Shown piece by piece: positions 36,947 through 47,869 of a DNA stretch of 64,000 nucleotides. The DNA comes from Cristatella mucedo. Its lineage: Eukaryota > Bryozoa > Phylactolaemata > Cristatellidae. How positions within the stretch are numbered: position 1 is the first letter of the stretch; every line of letters begins with the position of its first letter. The notes under the pieces were generated by a model. That model saw nothing but the letters and a program-made list of their open reading frames with translations, made no database searches and was not told the DNA's origin. A program made the position numbers and the translations under genes. The stretch is from contig WPIO01000028.1 in the NCBI GenBank assembly GCA_009760855.2, positions 4,324,501 to 4,388,500 on the forward strand. Direction: 5' to 3'.

Positions 36947-37263
36947 GTAAATACACAGACTTCCCTTAACGCAGCTAACTGTCTAGGGTTTTCTCAGTAG
37001 GGAATTCTCATTGGGGCTCAGCTGTGCTGGCGTTTGATAAACTGCCCAAGGCCTGCGCAGTGGATCTTTCCTGTGAAAAGACAGCGTGTACCAGGCTTTC
37101 TGGGGATAAGGAAATATGTTCACTTGTGTCCGAAGCGGCAGCGTGCTTGCTTGCAAGCTTGTCACGTGCAAGTGTCTGAAGAGGCAGCTGACTAGCGGCT
37201 CTAGGATGGCATTACTCCAAGCTCTCGAAAGATGATGCTTGGCATTCATATCTGCTTAGCAGT

Positions 37264-37502
37264 GGTGTCTATGCTTGATTGATGTTCTTGTTTAAGGGTG
37301 TATGTGCTTGATTGATGTTCTTACTCAACGGTGTCTATGCTTGATTGATGTTCTTACTCAATGGTGTCTATGCTTGATTGATTTTCTTACTCAATGGTGT
37401 CTATGCTTGATTGATGTTCTCAATCAATTGCGTCTAAGCTTGATTGATGGTCTTACTCAAATGGTGTCTATGCTTGATTGATGTTCTTACTCAATGGTGT
37501 CT
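37264..37502. repeat. 33-bp tandem repeat (about seven copies)
   Basis: The unit is approximately TGTCTATGCTTGATTGATGT plus TCTTACTCAATGG. Copies vary slightly. The last copy runs directly into the LINE fragment that begins GTCATTGACTTCAAGG. Confidence 0.9.
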
Positions 37503-37857
37503 GTCATTGACTTCAAGGCTTTGTCACTCATTTTTAGTTCCCTTGATTCTCTAGCTGCAGCCTACCTATCCGAACTACTTGCCAAACAGGTTAGGCACCG
37601 TACCAACCACTCATCTGACTCAAGTCGTTTAGCTGTGCCTCTGACTAACCTCGAATCCTTTGGAGACTGTGCCTTTAGGTCGAATGCTTCCAAAGCCTGG
37701 AACCTACTGCCGGCATATCACAACTTGACTTGATGGCATTTGAAAATAAGCCAAAAACTCACCCTTTCCTAACAGCATTTGCTGGGTCCGTGTAAATTGT
37801 CCTTCGTGTGTTTATGACTGCTGAAACTGTACATTATATCGCTAGCCATTTGAGATG
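37495..37857 (+). mobile_element. LINE 3' fragment
   Basis: The + strand reads VIDFKALSLIFSSLDSLAAA and NLESFGDCAFRSNASKAWN, then a UTR cut by the group B SINE at 37858. UTR sequence (TGGTTTCTTTGCAGCAAATG) resumes at about 38010, so the SINE is nested. Confidence 0.78.
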
Positions 37858-38012
37858 GTTGCCGAGCTGGTTTGGTCTAGCGGTTAAGGTGCTCACCCCG
37901 ACCAAGGTCTGACCGAGGTCGTGGACTCGAGCCCCGAGGCATATGTGAAGCGCTTGAATAGAGATTAAGTTCTCTTAGGGCGCTATATAAATGAATTATA
38001 TTTATTTTTATG
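37858..38012 (+). mobile_element. tRNA-derived SINE, group B, nested in a LINE
   Basis: Reads GCCGAGCTGGTTTGGTCTAG, CGGTTAAGGTGCTC (A box), a B-box-like GGTCGTGGACTCGAGCC, and then GTGAAGCGCTTGAATAGAGA plus TTAAGTTCTCTTAGGGCGCTA. A short ATGGTT occurs on both sides and may be a target-site duplication. Confidence 0.8.
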
Positions 38013-38025
38013 GTTTCTTTGCAGC

Positions 38026-39480
38026 AAATGTAATAATAGTAATGATTCTTTAGTTTAGCGCCCTAGGAGAACTTCTTTGCCATTCAGGTGCTGAACACCT
38101 AGCAAGAGAAGTATCCAATGGAAGTAATAAAAGACCAAAGACCAATAGTTTATGCTAACCACGGTATCCTGCTTAGGCAAGCATACCAGAGCACACAATT
38201 ATCGTGATAAGACAAGCATGCAAAAGCATGCCGCAGACTCAAGAACCCTGATCAGTAAGATCCCTGGCTAGCAACAGTCATCAATCAATCATGCACAGAC
38301 AAGCAAAGCACACAGAAAAAAGACAGGTCCGATCGGGGCTATAGAAAAGCATACCCCCTTTGCCCTTAGTCAAGACGTGCACAGTTTCATGATGCAGAAC
38401 CACTCAGAAGTGCAAATCACTTGGACAGAGCAAAGGCTGTGTAGAACATGTAAATGTTCAGCTTCTTTTTGGAATGCCATAAGATCGGGTGATGACGTGA
38501 TCTCAGTCCGTAGTGAGTTCCACACTTTGGGAGCTTAGTAACTGAAGGCATGGTCTCTGAGAGATGTGAAGCTAGTTAGGGGCACAAGTAATCAACCCGA
38601 GTCAAAAGAGTGTGGTGCGATGGGCCAGCCTGATATGAAATTAATTCATATGAGTAGTGTGACAGAATCTTAAAGTTGATACGCTGATTGATAAGCAACC
38701 AGCTGTGGTGTGATGTGACACTTGGGACGTTGACGACTAAGCTTCCCGGTATAAGATAAGCCTAGATAAGCCTAGCCTCCCAGTTTTTCACCGAGTGTAA
38801 ACGTGTAAAGTGAAGCTCTTTAATCCACGATTGGAAAGACCTACGAGTGTTGAGTTATTGAAGTCATGTCGAGATGTCACGAATGCGTGAACCATCTTGT
38901 TTGTGGTGTCTTTATTCAGGCATGACTGCAGTTTTGCAATGTTATGTAAGTAAAAGTAGGCTGATTGACTATGGGAGCTGATGTGCAGATCTAGTGACTG
39001 GTCATGTTGGAAGAAGACAACCAGATTTTGAGCAGATGCTTAGACCGATAGGTAGTCTATTCAGCTACTGAGTAGCACTTATTTACCCGCAATTAGTAAG
39101 TTAGTTTTGTCGTCGTTCAATTTCAGAAATTTTGCTGCCATCCCAAGGCAGATGTCAGCAATGCATGCTGTTAAGGAGCTGAGAGGGTTTGAGATGCTAC
39201 TAGGCAGGGAAGGATCAAAACACTAGTACTGCTGTGTGTCGTCTGCATAAAATGAAATGCGTTGTTGCCCTTGGAGATTACATTTGCAAGAGGGAGAATG
39301 TGAACTGTTAAAAGAAGGGGGCCTAAAACGGTGCTCTGGGGCAACTCGTGCGTCAAAGGCACTCTAGATAACTGCTGCCCGTTGACATCGATGCTCTGAA
39401 GTTTCCCACTGAGATAGGGCATAAGCCATTATAGTGCAATGCTAGTGATGCCTAGGCGAGATAAGAGATACTAAAGAAGG
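38026..39480 (-). mobile_element. LINE copy, 3' half
   Basis: Reverse-oriented and degraded. It starts with a GCGCCCTAGGAGAAC stem at 38056 and extends through RT C-terminal sequence to the minus-strand frame SLDVNGQQLSRVPLTHELPQ and GPLLLTVHILPLANVISKG (RT palm, preceding the YADD box). Confidence 0.72.
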
Positions 39481-39529
39481 ACCTGGTGATAGTATCAAAT
39501 GGCATTCGATGGTGCTTTTTTTGCAACAA

Positions 39530-39592
39530 TTGTTATATGCCTAGAAAGAGATTGAGTTCTCTGAGGGTGCTATGTCAAATGTATTATTAATT
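39530..39592 (+). mobile_element. LINE 3' terminal fragment
   Basis: An opposite-strand tail: GCCTAGAAAGAGATTGAGTT, CTCTGAGGGTGCTATGTCAAATGTATTATT. It lies between two halves of the reverse-oriented LINE. Confidence 0.65.
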
Positions 39593-39639
39593 ATAAATGG
39601 TACCGAAATATCCATAAAAAATCAATCAGACTTAGCTAT

Positions 39640-41420
39640 GAGTGGTTTTCTCGAACACCTCACTGAAACTTGCTAGGTTGGAAGTTTGGCTATAAGAATT
39701 TTCTAGTCTGCCGCTAGTCGTCCCAGTATCTTAAAGGAAAAACAGCAGGGAGACGTCAGTTGCTTCTTAAGTTCTCCTGGTCTAGTGTTGGCCTCTTAAT
39801 ATGTGGCATGTCAACAGCCTCTTTGAAAGATGCTGGGATATAACCAGGGCCTGATGACAAATTTACCATGTTAGAAATGTAGGGTAGCAGTAAATCTAGG
39901 CATGTCGAGCTGGTTTTGGCCCAGCGATTAAGGTGCTTGCCCCGACCAAGGTTTGGTTGAGGTCGTGGGCTCGAGTCCCGAGGCATATGTGAAGTGCCTG
40001 AATACAGATTAAGTTCTCTTAGGGTGCTATACAAATGAATTTTATTTTTGAGTTATATGTCAGAACGTGAACCTGTGTGGGGTATAGAGGTATAGTAGTC
40101 TTCTTGGATGTGGAGTTGAACTTTGAAATCAAGGCAGCAGGGATAGCCTTGAAGGTGGACATTGAGAAAGAGAACATAAGGTTAAGACTCCAGGGGGAGC
40201 ATCACTTTTTGGATCGGCTCCCCGATCCTGTCTTTCTCACTGGCAAAGAAGCTAGAAAAACGATCGGCTTGCTTGGTGCGATTATGGACCAAGAATGGTC
40301 GTGGATGGTCGAAATCAGCATTTATGAATGTGTTTATCTGGGATTGCACTGTGCTCTTATAGAAGCTAGACTTAGTCTTGGCCATAACTGATTGATACAA
40401 CCTACAATAGTCCCCGTTTGCCAGTGGAAGGATAGTCCATCTTCATTTTGCATTTGCTTTTTCAAGCTTTTGCTTAGTATTCCTTGCTAGTAGACCATCA
40501 GCACTAAGCCATTGCCAATCTTGGGGAGGGTGCACTTGTGTACATAGTTAGATGGACAAACTCGCCCAGAATATGGACAAGCCTCGTTGTAGCTTTCCAC
40601 GAAGTCAGGTAGATCAGACGGACGATTAAGATGAAGTGGCGAGGAATATATTTTGCGAACAGGTTTCTTCAGGTTTCGCATTTTTAAGATAATTTTTTAT
40701 ACCGAAGGGGCGACATAATGCAGAGAGATAGGAATCTGTGCGAAATCAGATGTAAAGAAATTGTTGGTAATATTAGTTAACAGTGTACAGTCACGGTAGA
40801 ATATTCGATCAAGTGCGTCCTTTAATATAAGTGTTCTCATGTGCATTAGCAACGAGAGTAAATGAATCAGCCTTTGAGCAAGATTCGACCCATAGAGGGT
40901 CTTTTTGGTTATCCAAATGAATTTTTTGAGATTATCCAGTATAAGAAGGGAACAATTTCTGGAAGATAGTATCGAAACGAGATATAAATAGCGGTAAAAG
41001 GTTTTGGACCTGGGGGCATTAGATGACTGGCACCGTTGGTAGCTGACGGTTGGTGGCACTCAGTATAACAGATTCGAAGTACTCTTTTAAGGAGACACAC
41101 AATGGTTTAAAATTCAGCTTGGAATGGGCGACAGTTGCTATTCCACTAATGGTTTTGATTGACCTCGGGCTATTACAGAAAGAGAAGCTTGTCTGAGTGA
41201 TGTCGCTTATGGTCGGACAGTTATGGATTTTAGCCTGGTCTCTGTCACGACAAACAAATCAAGAGTATAGTCAAGAAGCGTATCACGTACTATTGTGGGC
41301 TTATTGTATAGTGAACATGCGTTCCAGGGATACATTGTAAGAGTGGCCTGTGAGATTTTAGATGGATTCGTGGCTATTACGTTTAGATTAATAGGCTGAA
41401 TTGCTCAAGAAAGATAAAAC
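39640..41420 (-). mobile_element. LINE copy, 5' half (RT N-terminus and endonuclease side)
   Basis: Reverse-oriented. The minus strand encodes LLPYISNMVNLSSGPGYIPA, SFKEAVDMPHIKRPTLDQEN (pre-RT linker), SSPLHLNRPSDLPDFVESYN (inter-domain region) and LILDNLKKFIW (endonuclease side). With 38026-39480 it forms a nearly complete but broken element. It is interrupted by a group B SINE at 39903. Confidence 0.7.
39903..40046 (+). mobile_element. tRNA-derived SINE, group B
   Basis: Reads GTCGAGCTGGTTTTGGCCCA, GCGATTAAGGTGCTTGCC, GGTCGTGGGCTCGAGTCCC, and then the LINE-like tail ending GGGTGCTATACAAATGAA. It is nested inside the reverse-oriented LINE. Confidence 0.8.
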
Positions 41421-41547
41421 TGCTGTGCGTCCTGCAACAATGCAAGATATATCGTAGGCTCGTCCATTACCTCCTCCAATTTGCCAACCCTGGTTGAGGC
41501 AGCAGCATCCAGATATGCACTTGCTTTTTGACAGCAATAAAAAAATG

Positions 41548-41716
41548 CTAGCTGATTTAACAGCATTTTTTGCATAGTGATAGAAGAGCACTGATGGCTA
41601 TCACCAACGCTTGCAGCGGTGATAGAGAATCACCCACCACAGGATTCGAACCCACGGCCTCGGGACAGAGGTCGTGTAAAGCAACCGCCTTACCTAGTGT
41701 GCCATCACGTCTCACC
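41548..41716 (-). mobile_element. tRNA-derived SINE, group A
   Basis: A close relative of the copy at 30428: the same CACACTAGGTAAGGCGGTTG and GTGGGTTCGAATCC boxes on the minus strand. Confidence 0.78.
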
Positions 41717-41774
41717 ACTAGCGAAATGATATGTTTTCACGAGAGTACAGAAGAGCACGGCTAAAAATATGTAT

Positions 41775-41850
41775 ATAATTCATTTGTATAGTGCTCCAAG
41801 ATAACTTAAATCTCTATTGAGGTGCTTTACATATGCCACGGGGCTCTTGT
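41775..41850 (-). mobile_element. Truncated group B SINE
   Basis: Only the LINE-like tail and the CCCGTGGCATATG junction are present; the tRNA-like head is missing. Confidence 0.6.
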
Positions 41851-42499
41851 CCGGCGAAGCTGTAATGGCAGATGGAGCGTATACCTACAGAATGGTGGGC
41901 ACGGAAGCACACGACGTTGGCTGCAAAGGCAGACGGGACTGCGAGTTTGGAACCATATGCCGAAAATACGGTGGGCACTGATCTAATCGTCAACGGGACG
42001 GCAGCCATATGCAATAAGCGTTTTAAGTCCATAAACACAAAGTTTCATGAGCTCTCTGAACAACCGAACAGATGATTTTTCAACAGGTCTTATCTGTCTC
42101 AGATTCCAGTTTTCCGCCCCTCAGAACTTCGAAGTTCGGAAATTCTGCTCCGGTCAGAAAACGCGAGTAGTGCTGTAGGACACTTTACAACTGTCTTGTT
42201 ATTTTGTATTCTTAATAATAACAATAATAATATTCCTATTAGCATTCCTTTTGTACAGGTGTACTGCAGATATTCACCGAGCCATGCTTTTGGCCAGTAT
42301 TTCCTGATTGGTCGTGCTGCCAAACTCTTGACTACCTTGGAGCACTATGGAAGAAATGGCTTTGTTTCGATGACCGTTGCTGTTCAGTTGTCTCTTTTAG
42401 CAGCTGTTTCCGGTCCCTGAACTTCGACGGTGCTTCCAGAGCAACAAACAGCAACGGCCTTCTGCTGTCTTGGTGGCAGCTGGCTCGACACAGCTGATC

Positions 42500-42815
42500 G
42501 TGCCACCCTCAGACTCGTGCCACCCTCAGACTCGTGCCACCCTCAGACTCGTGCCACCCTCAGACTCGTGCCACCCTCAGACTCGTGCCACCCTCAGACT
42601 CGTGCCACCCTCAGACTCGTGCCACCCTCAGACTCGTGCCACCCTCAGACTCGTGCCACCCTCAGACTCGTGCCACCCTCAGACTCGTGCCACCCTCAGA
42701 CTCGTGCCACCCTCAGACTCGTGCCACCCTCAGACTCGTGCCACCCTCAGACTCGTGCCACCCTCAGACTCGTGCCACCCTCAGACTCGTGCCACCCTCA
42801 GACTCGTGCCACCCT
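42500..42815. repeat. 17-bp minisatellite, 18 copies plus a partial
   Basis: Eighteen essentially identical copies of GTGCCACCCTCAGACTC. Because 17 is not a multiple of three and the unit has no stop in any + frame, all three frames stay open and read the same 17-residue cycle. It lies inside the 8.3-kb PPP4R4 intron and is not coding. Confidence 0.97.
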
Positions 42816-43327
42816 GACCTGGGCGACCTTGATCAGCCGGTAGCTTTGGTAGTGAAGTGTGATAACAGCAGTGCAATGCTTGAATGGAAGGAACGGAAGC
42901 CAAATCACTTCTTCTATTTTAATTCTACATAGAAAACTTGCCAATAGTTCTTTCCTGCTGAGGATGGCGATGCTGCTCTACCATTCCTTCTCAGACCCTG
43001 CATGTTTGTCGTTGCCTACCAACAACACCTTGCCGGCCCTATTCAGGGTCACTTTTATCGCTCACCAATTTAGATTCGTCTGTCCAATTATGATGGCGTT
43101 AGAAAGTATAGCGACTATAAATGTTGCAACACTCACCGTAACTATGGCTGCCTGAACGACTAATTCTGTAGGCAGTTTTTAAATCTACCCGGAGGGTACA
43201 AACGAGTTGGCCGCGAACCTGTCCCGGCTACACCTAAATCCATGTCGTTCTATATACGCTCAATGGGTTCGGATCAGGCGCCTGGGTGGGTCGCTGCATC
43301 AGCACCACATCGAATTTCGTCAAAATA

Positions 43328-43450
43328 AAAGTACTTTACTCAGGTTTTTGGGTCGAGCAAGTTAGATTTCATACCTCAAAACTCTGGTAGTGGGTCGCTA
43401 CGATTGGCCGTAAGACCCCTTGGCACACTAACAGGTCAGTAAAGTACTTT
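43328..43450. repeat. Short element bounded by 13-bp inverted repeats
   Basis: AAAGTACTTTACT at 43328-43340 and its exact reverse complement at 43438-43450, about 97 bp apart. Could be a small non-autonomous DNA element or chance. Confidence 0.5.
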
Positions 43451-45226
43451 ATTCCGCAGGAGATACCGTGAAAAACTTGTGGCCTCTATGGCTGGCCAGA
43501 TAAGGAAGGTCATAAAGAATTTTGGTGGGACAACGACATACTAAACGAATACATAATAACAGCGTTCTTAGGGCTGTCAATAATTACTTGTACATGCAGT
43601 GTGCAACTCTAGTATGCCTGGCATAGTAAATCTCTTTTTACCTGAACAGAGTAGCCGCAGCAGCTACGGCCATGTTTCCAGGATTTTTTGGCGACTAAGT
43701 TTAGATAAAGTGATTCATATTTTATGCACATTGTACTGAGTTCGTGTAAATCGATCCTTTGTTCATATTCTGCTTGAGCCGTAGCGATCGAATCAGCTGG
43801 CCCGTTCCCCTGTTGTGAGATAGTTTGGGGTGTGTTTTTGCAAAAGGTACGAGTGCACTTCACTAGCAAGCTTTGTATGTACGAAAGCATGAATGATTAT
43901 AATATATATGCAAGGTACATAAAAGATATTCGATGGCATGAAATATGACAGCTATGGCTAGGACGATTATCCCAGGAACTGTTGCCAAACACAACCAAGC
44001 GACCATCAAATTATGCCTACACACGTTTGCGGCTACCGGTTATTTTATATGCATTACTATTATTTATCATTGCTTGTTCCTTGAAACAAAATGTCGTTCT
44101 TAAAGGTAGTGTGTTTCGACACTTACAAAGGCCGTGCTTTGCTATGGCGAGCCGGACTCCGTTGGCAACTTTTTATTCCTTGTGCAATTGTAAGTCAGTA
44201 TCGATCACAATGCGATTTCTCGTGCATTAATTTTTTGTTTGAGCCTTTGTTAAGCTTAGCGTGTCCGTGATGATGAATGTTTCATTCAATGTGGCAGCCG
44301 ATAGATGCCCTTCAGGTACTGGAGGCTACTGAACATTCACTGGCAGGCTCTCATGTGCTCTTTATGCAGAGGTATGAACGTAGTATTCTATACCAGTCAA
44401 ATTATGACCTCTCCTGCTTCCTAACGTACATGATTTTCGCAGAGCTCCCAATTGGCTCCTCTGTGGCAGGGAGCTTTGAGAGCTATCGGCGCCAGCCAGT
44501 GAGTGTGCTTGTCCCATTAAGTCAAGAGTCTCTGAGGTGCTGCACCAGTGAGGTGCTTATGAGCTTTTTGTACTACTGGAAAGTCGTGCATCGAGCTAGC
44601 TCGAAATGTGCTGAAAGCCTAATACCCAACTGAGTATTGTAAAGAGCATTCTACTAACGACAACTTGAAAAGGAAAGAAATTTCCTGAAATTTTTGCATG
44701 GCAAAACTGACGGTTTAGGCTTAATCACAGTATTCCTCATGCTGTGGTAAATTTCTGCTGCATGTGATACCTCTCCACGGGCCGAACTAGCGAATTCCAG
44801 AAGACCAGTTGCATCGAAGGAGGTTTGCATTTCATGGAGAGGTGGCTTGATCTGGCTGTTCGTCTCCCCGAACTTTGCAATATTTGATCTCATGAGTGCA
44901 GCACTTTAAATAATCGCAGCCTCTTTCAAAATCTGGCGACAAGCCACGTTATAGAGCTTGCCCAAATGCCTCGTAACTAGGTAAGCTGCGTAGGTCTGTG
45001 GTTAATCGTCCTTTCTGCTATACACTCGCTCGTTCTATTAGCATAACCGGAACCAGCTTCTGGCTAGAGCCGCAGGTCTCACCCTTGCATAGGCCATCAC
45101 CGACTATGGACTCAGTAGCTCTGACGTGACTGCCAGCACGTTCGTAAGATCCATTCTTACTCATCGCTTGTTGAACGAGTAAGAAATGAACTGTTGACGG
45201 ATCTAGCCGCGGATTTTGTTTTGCAG
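43451..45226. other. Intronic sequence without assigned features
   Basis: Part of the long PPP4R4 intron. No exon fits the required phase; a splice-like segment near 44298 has a stop in the required frame. Confidence 0.4.
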
Positions 45227-45324
45227 CCGCACGGTAGCTACGACCACCACTAGCAGTGCTGTATCTCCGGTGAATTCGGCTGGCATAAGGCGCCAGTCAG
45301 CAGACGGTGCTCTAGCACTCGCCG
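45227..45324 (+). CDS. PPP4R4: PPP4R4 exon: penultimate tail exon
   Basis: The exon follows GATTTTGTTTTGCAG and ends at GTAAAT. It encodes RTVATTTSSAVSPVNSAGIR and then RQSADGALALA. One base completes the preceding Gly codon and one is left over. It lies 8.3 kb from the previous exon. Strong splice sites and phase agreement are the evidence; the tail is not conserved enough to confirm by motif. Confidence 0.68.
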
Positions 45325-45694
45325 GTAAATGCTGGCTCATGACACCGGCATGTTCAAGTGCCCACTAACAAGCAGTGATAATGCAATGGCTTTAGATAAA
45401 AAGATTGCACGACTGGCAACGTTGAGCTGACTGCACTTCCACTTGCTTGACCAAGCTGAATGCAGCTGTGGCCGCATTGCTTTGCCGTTACCTCACATAA
45501 GGTTTAACCCTTCCTATATTGTGTGTGCACTCAATAACGCCAATAAGGTGCACCCATTGTGTTCATTTCTGCTGCACCCTAGTGTTGGTAATTTACTGCA
45601 ACTAATCTTTGAGCTAGAGACAGTGCTGAGCACGGTAGGCAATTTTCATTGAGTAGCTGCACCTTCTTTGTATATAAAGTAAGTTCATTTTCAG

Positions 45695-45819
45695 ACGAAT
45701 CAACTTCAGCACCAACAACAGCACCACAAAGGCGTCAGTCCGTTCCAGCAGTCTTAAAAAAGAATAACAAGGAAGATGTAAGGAACTCAAAGCAGACTTC
45801 ACCTCTTCTCCAGAAGTAA
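45695..45819 (+). CDS. PPP4R4: PPP4R4 terminal exon with stop
   Basis: The exon follows AAGTTCATTTTCAG and runs to a TAA stop at 45817-45819. It encodes about 41 residues including APQRRQSVPAVLKKNNKED and ends SPLLQK. The basic, Ser-rich composition resembles the vertebrate terminus, which also has a Q-R-K-Ser-rich end. The phase fits the preceding exon. Confidence 0.7.
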
Positions 45820-46320
45820 ATCAAGGTTCACCTCGCCGTGAAGGTCGACTGTGTTTAGAAGAACGGGTTTTGCAGTAAAAAAAAAAGCCTATTTCTGAGT
45901 TTGGCCCTAACGGAAACTGTGACTGAATGAGGTGACGCATGCCCGGTGTGCTGCGTAACGTAGTGTGAAGTTTTGTTGTGCTGCACGTGGCCTGATACCC
46001 TGTACAAGGAACCGTCCTACTCGTTGCCAGTCAATCCCGAGCACTACACCCAGCACTACTGTGGATTGATCGTTTGGATGAACACTATATGCCGTCCGCT
46101 TAGCTAGACAGTGCCAGAATTGCAACTGCCAACGATCATAGGCTTTTTATTTTTATTTTGGCATGTCATGTTCCTATGAGTTCATGGCGTTTGTTGTCCT
46201 ACAGCATGGTGTGTGCAGGTGCATTTAAAACATCGGTCCTAGTGACGGCCAAGCACATGACGTATGCTGGAATATATACTATATTTTGTTGAATTGATCA
46301 CGAAAAATTACAAAAAATAT

Positions 46321-46326
46321 TTTATT
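46321..46326 (-). terminator. Candidate polyadenylation signal of the zinc-finger gene
   Basis: AATAAA on the minus strand, 212 nt beyond the candidate stop. Two more overlapping-type copies lie at 46146-46151 and 46152-46157 and could serve instead. Confidence 0.4.
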
Positions 46327-46537
46327 TAGAATGTCAAGATCGACAGTTGCATATACTGTGTAAAACAGAAGGTACCTCATAAACATAGGTTACCTAGAGC
46401 ACCATCCAAGTAAAAACTGCACCACAGGTGCACTGAATTCAAAAATAGAAGCTTGTCTTGCAAGCACAAGCAAATGCTTCCCGATACCAAGCACTCGGAG
46501 CCATTGAGCCTTACACTTAACTATGTATGCTTCACTA

Positions 46538-46582
46538 TTACTCACGTTCACAATCGTTCTGAGTGTTCCCATCTTCAGCATT
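46538..46582 (-). CDS. Zinc-finger gene, candidate terminal exon
   Basis: On the minus strand an acceptor (TCTAAATTTTTGCAG) is followed in phase 0 by NAEDGNTQNDCERE and a TAA stop. Minus-strand AATAAA motifs follow 212 nt and about 380 nt after the stop. The exon is short and not confirmed by homology. An alternative phase-0 terminal exon (PLIHRFPNHC, then stop) follows a weaker acceptor near 47440. Confidence 0.5.
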   Translation of the reverse strand, partial: NAEDGNTQNDCERE

Positions 46583-47565
46583 CTGCAAAAATTTAGACGA
46601 AGCATATGGGCTCAAAGACGTTTGCGAATAGAGCAGGACAATGCTAGTGGGATGGCAGCAAGCATTATCAGATGAGTCGCCTCGTTAATAGGCTTCAGCC
46701 TTGAAATGGAGGGCAACAAACAAATGCACAAAATCATCAAGAGATAAGCTCTGGGGCTGCACTTCTGTCGTACACTTACACAAATGCTGTCCCGAAGACA
46801 GCTTGGATCAGAAAATAAAAACGAAAGAATCCATCTCGTCTGGAAATCCCAGCCGGGGCTTCTGCACGATGGGCTCCTCACAGCAGCAACATAATCTGAC
46901 CTGAGCTTGCTGGCCAGTGCAAAAGTACCTCAATTGGCTGCAGTACTGCTATGAGCATCAGGCCGTAAATTCATAAACATTTGCATGTTCTCTCAGCCAC
47001 AAAATAGCCCCATTGCTGTAGAAACTTAGCTTTTTCTAAAGCAATGGGCAACTGCATGTTTTGACAGCAGCTAACGAACATCTATACAAATGGAGGTTTT
47101 GACCTCTTTAGACCATCAGAGACATGCAGACACATCCGAGTTATCCTGAAGGCCACTTGTAATCTCAAGGGGGTCGAATCGGCAATCCTCAAAGGGGCTT
47201 AAGTTTGACGTTTATGATGGCCGACACTTTAATAGCGAAGCTGCTACTGTTTGTCGAATTCAGGCAATGGTGGTTGCACACAACGTGAAAGAGATAGTGG
47301 AGAGAGTAAAGCTCTAAAAAACGTTCAAAGACAGGGTAGCCCTGAGACATGGCTAGGCAAATTAACACGACGTAAATTTGAACAGTTTCCGGAATGTACT
47401 GGCTAGCAGTGGTTAGGAAAGCGATGGATCAGAGGCTGGAGGCAATCACAAAGCGATGTGGCTGAAGGTATAGTGCAGGATAGAGTGAGCAAGCCACAAC
47501 AAAAAACGATCGAGACATACACCAAAACCTGAAATTCCAGCGAGACTTCCTGAAATTGCTCTCAC

Positions 47566-47787
47566 CTGCAGATCTTGAGATGGATCTTCAGTGGTAGAGC
47601 TGCTTGATGGCGATGATGGAGCCCCCTGCAGTTCGACGCCCGGTATTATGCTATGAATACCGGCAGCAGTCAGAAGCTTGTTATGCCTCGTTTTCAGGTG
47701 ACGTTTGAACGTGTTCCTCGTCTTAAATTTCATTGTGCAGTCCGTACACTCGAATGGTGTTTCACCGGTGTGTCTTCGCTGGTGCTC
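47566..47787 (-). CDS. Zinc-finger gene, exon 9: C2H2 finger 4
   Basis: A 74-codon phase-0 minus-strand exon after CTTGTTAACAG, ending at GTGAGA. It begins EHQRRHTGETPFECTDC, with the classic TGE-x-P linker, and finger 4 has C-x2-C-x12-H-x4-H spacing (KRHLKTRH). After the finger come a conserved-looking KLLTAAGIHS segment and a Ser/Pro-rich region. Confidence 0.9.
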
Positions 47788-47869
47788 CTGTTAACAAGAA
47801 ATCAAAGTACAGGGAAATGGAGAGCTCAATGCATCGGAATAGATAAAAAAAAAGACCAAACCGACCTAC

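Noticed and set aside
37264-37502. CRISPR-like array
   Set aside because: Direct contiguous tandem units without unique spacers, in animal DNA.
42430-42932. Three long overlapping frames reading a Pro/Ser/His/Arg repeat
   Set aside because: An artefact of the stop-free 17-bp minisatellite; all three frames read the same cycle and it is intronic.
44298-44315. Possible PPP4R4 micro-exon between CAG and GTACTG
   Set aside because: Reading on from the previous exon gives a stop (CGA TAG) immediately.
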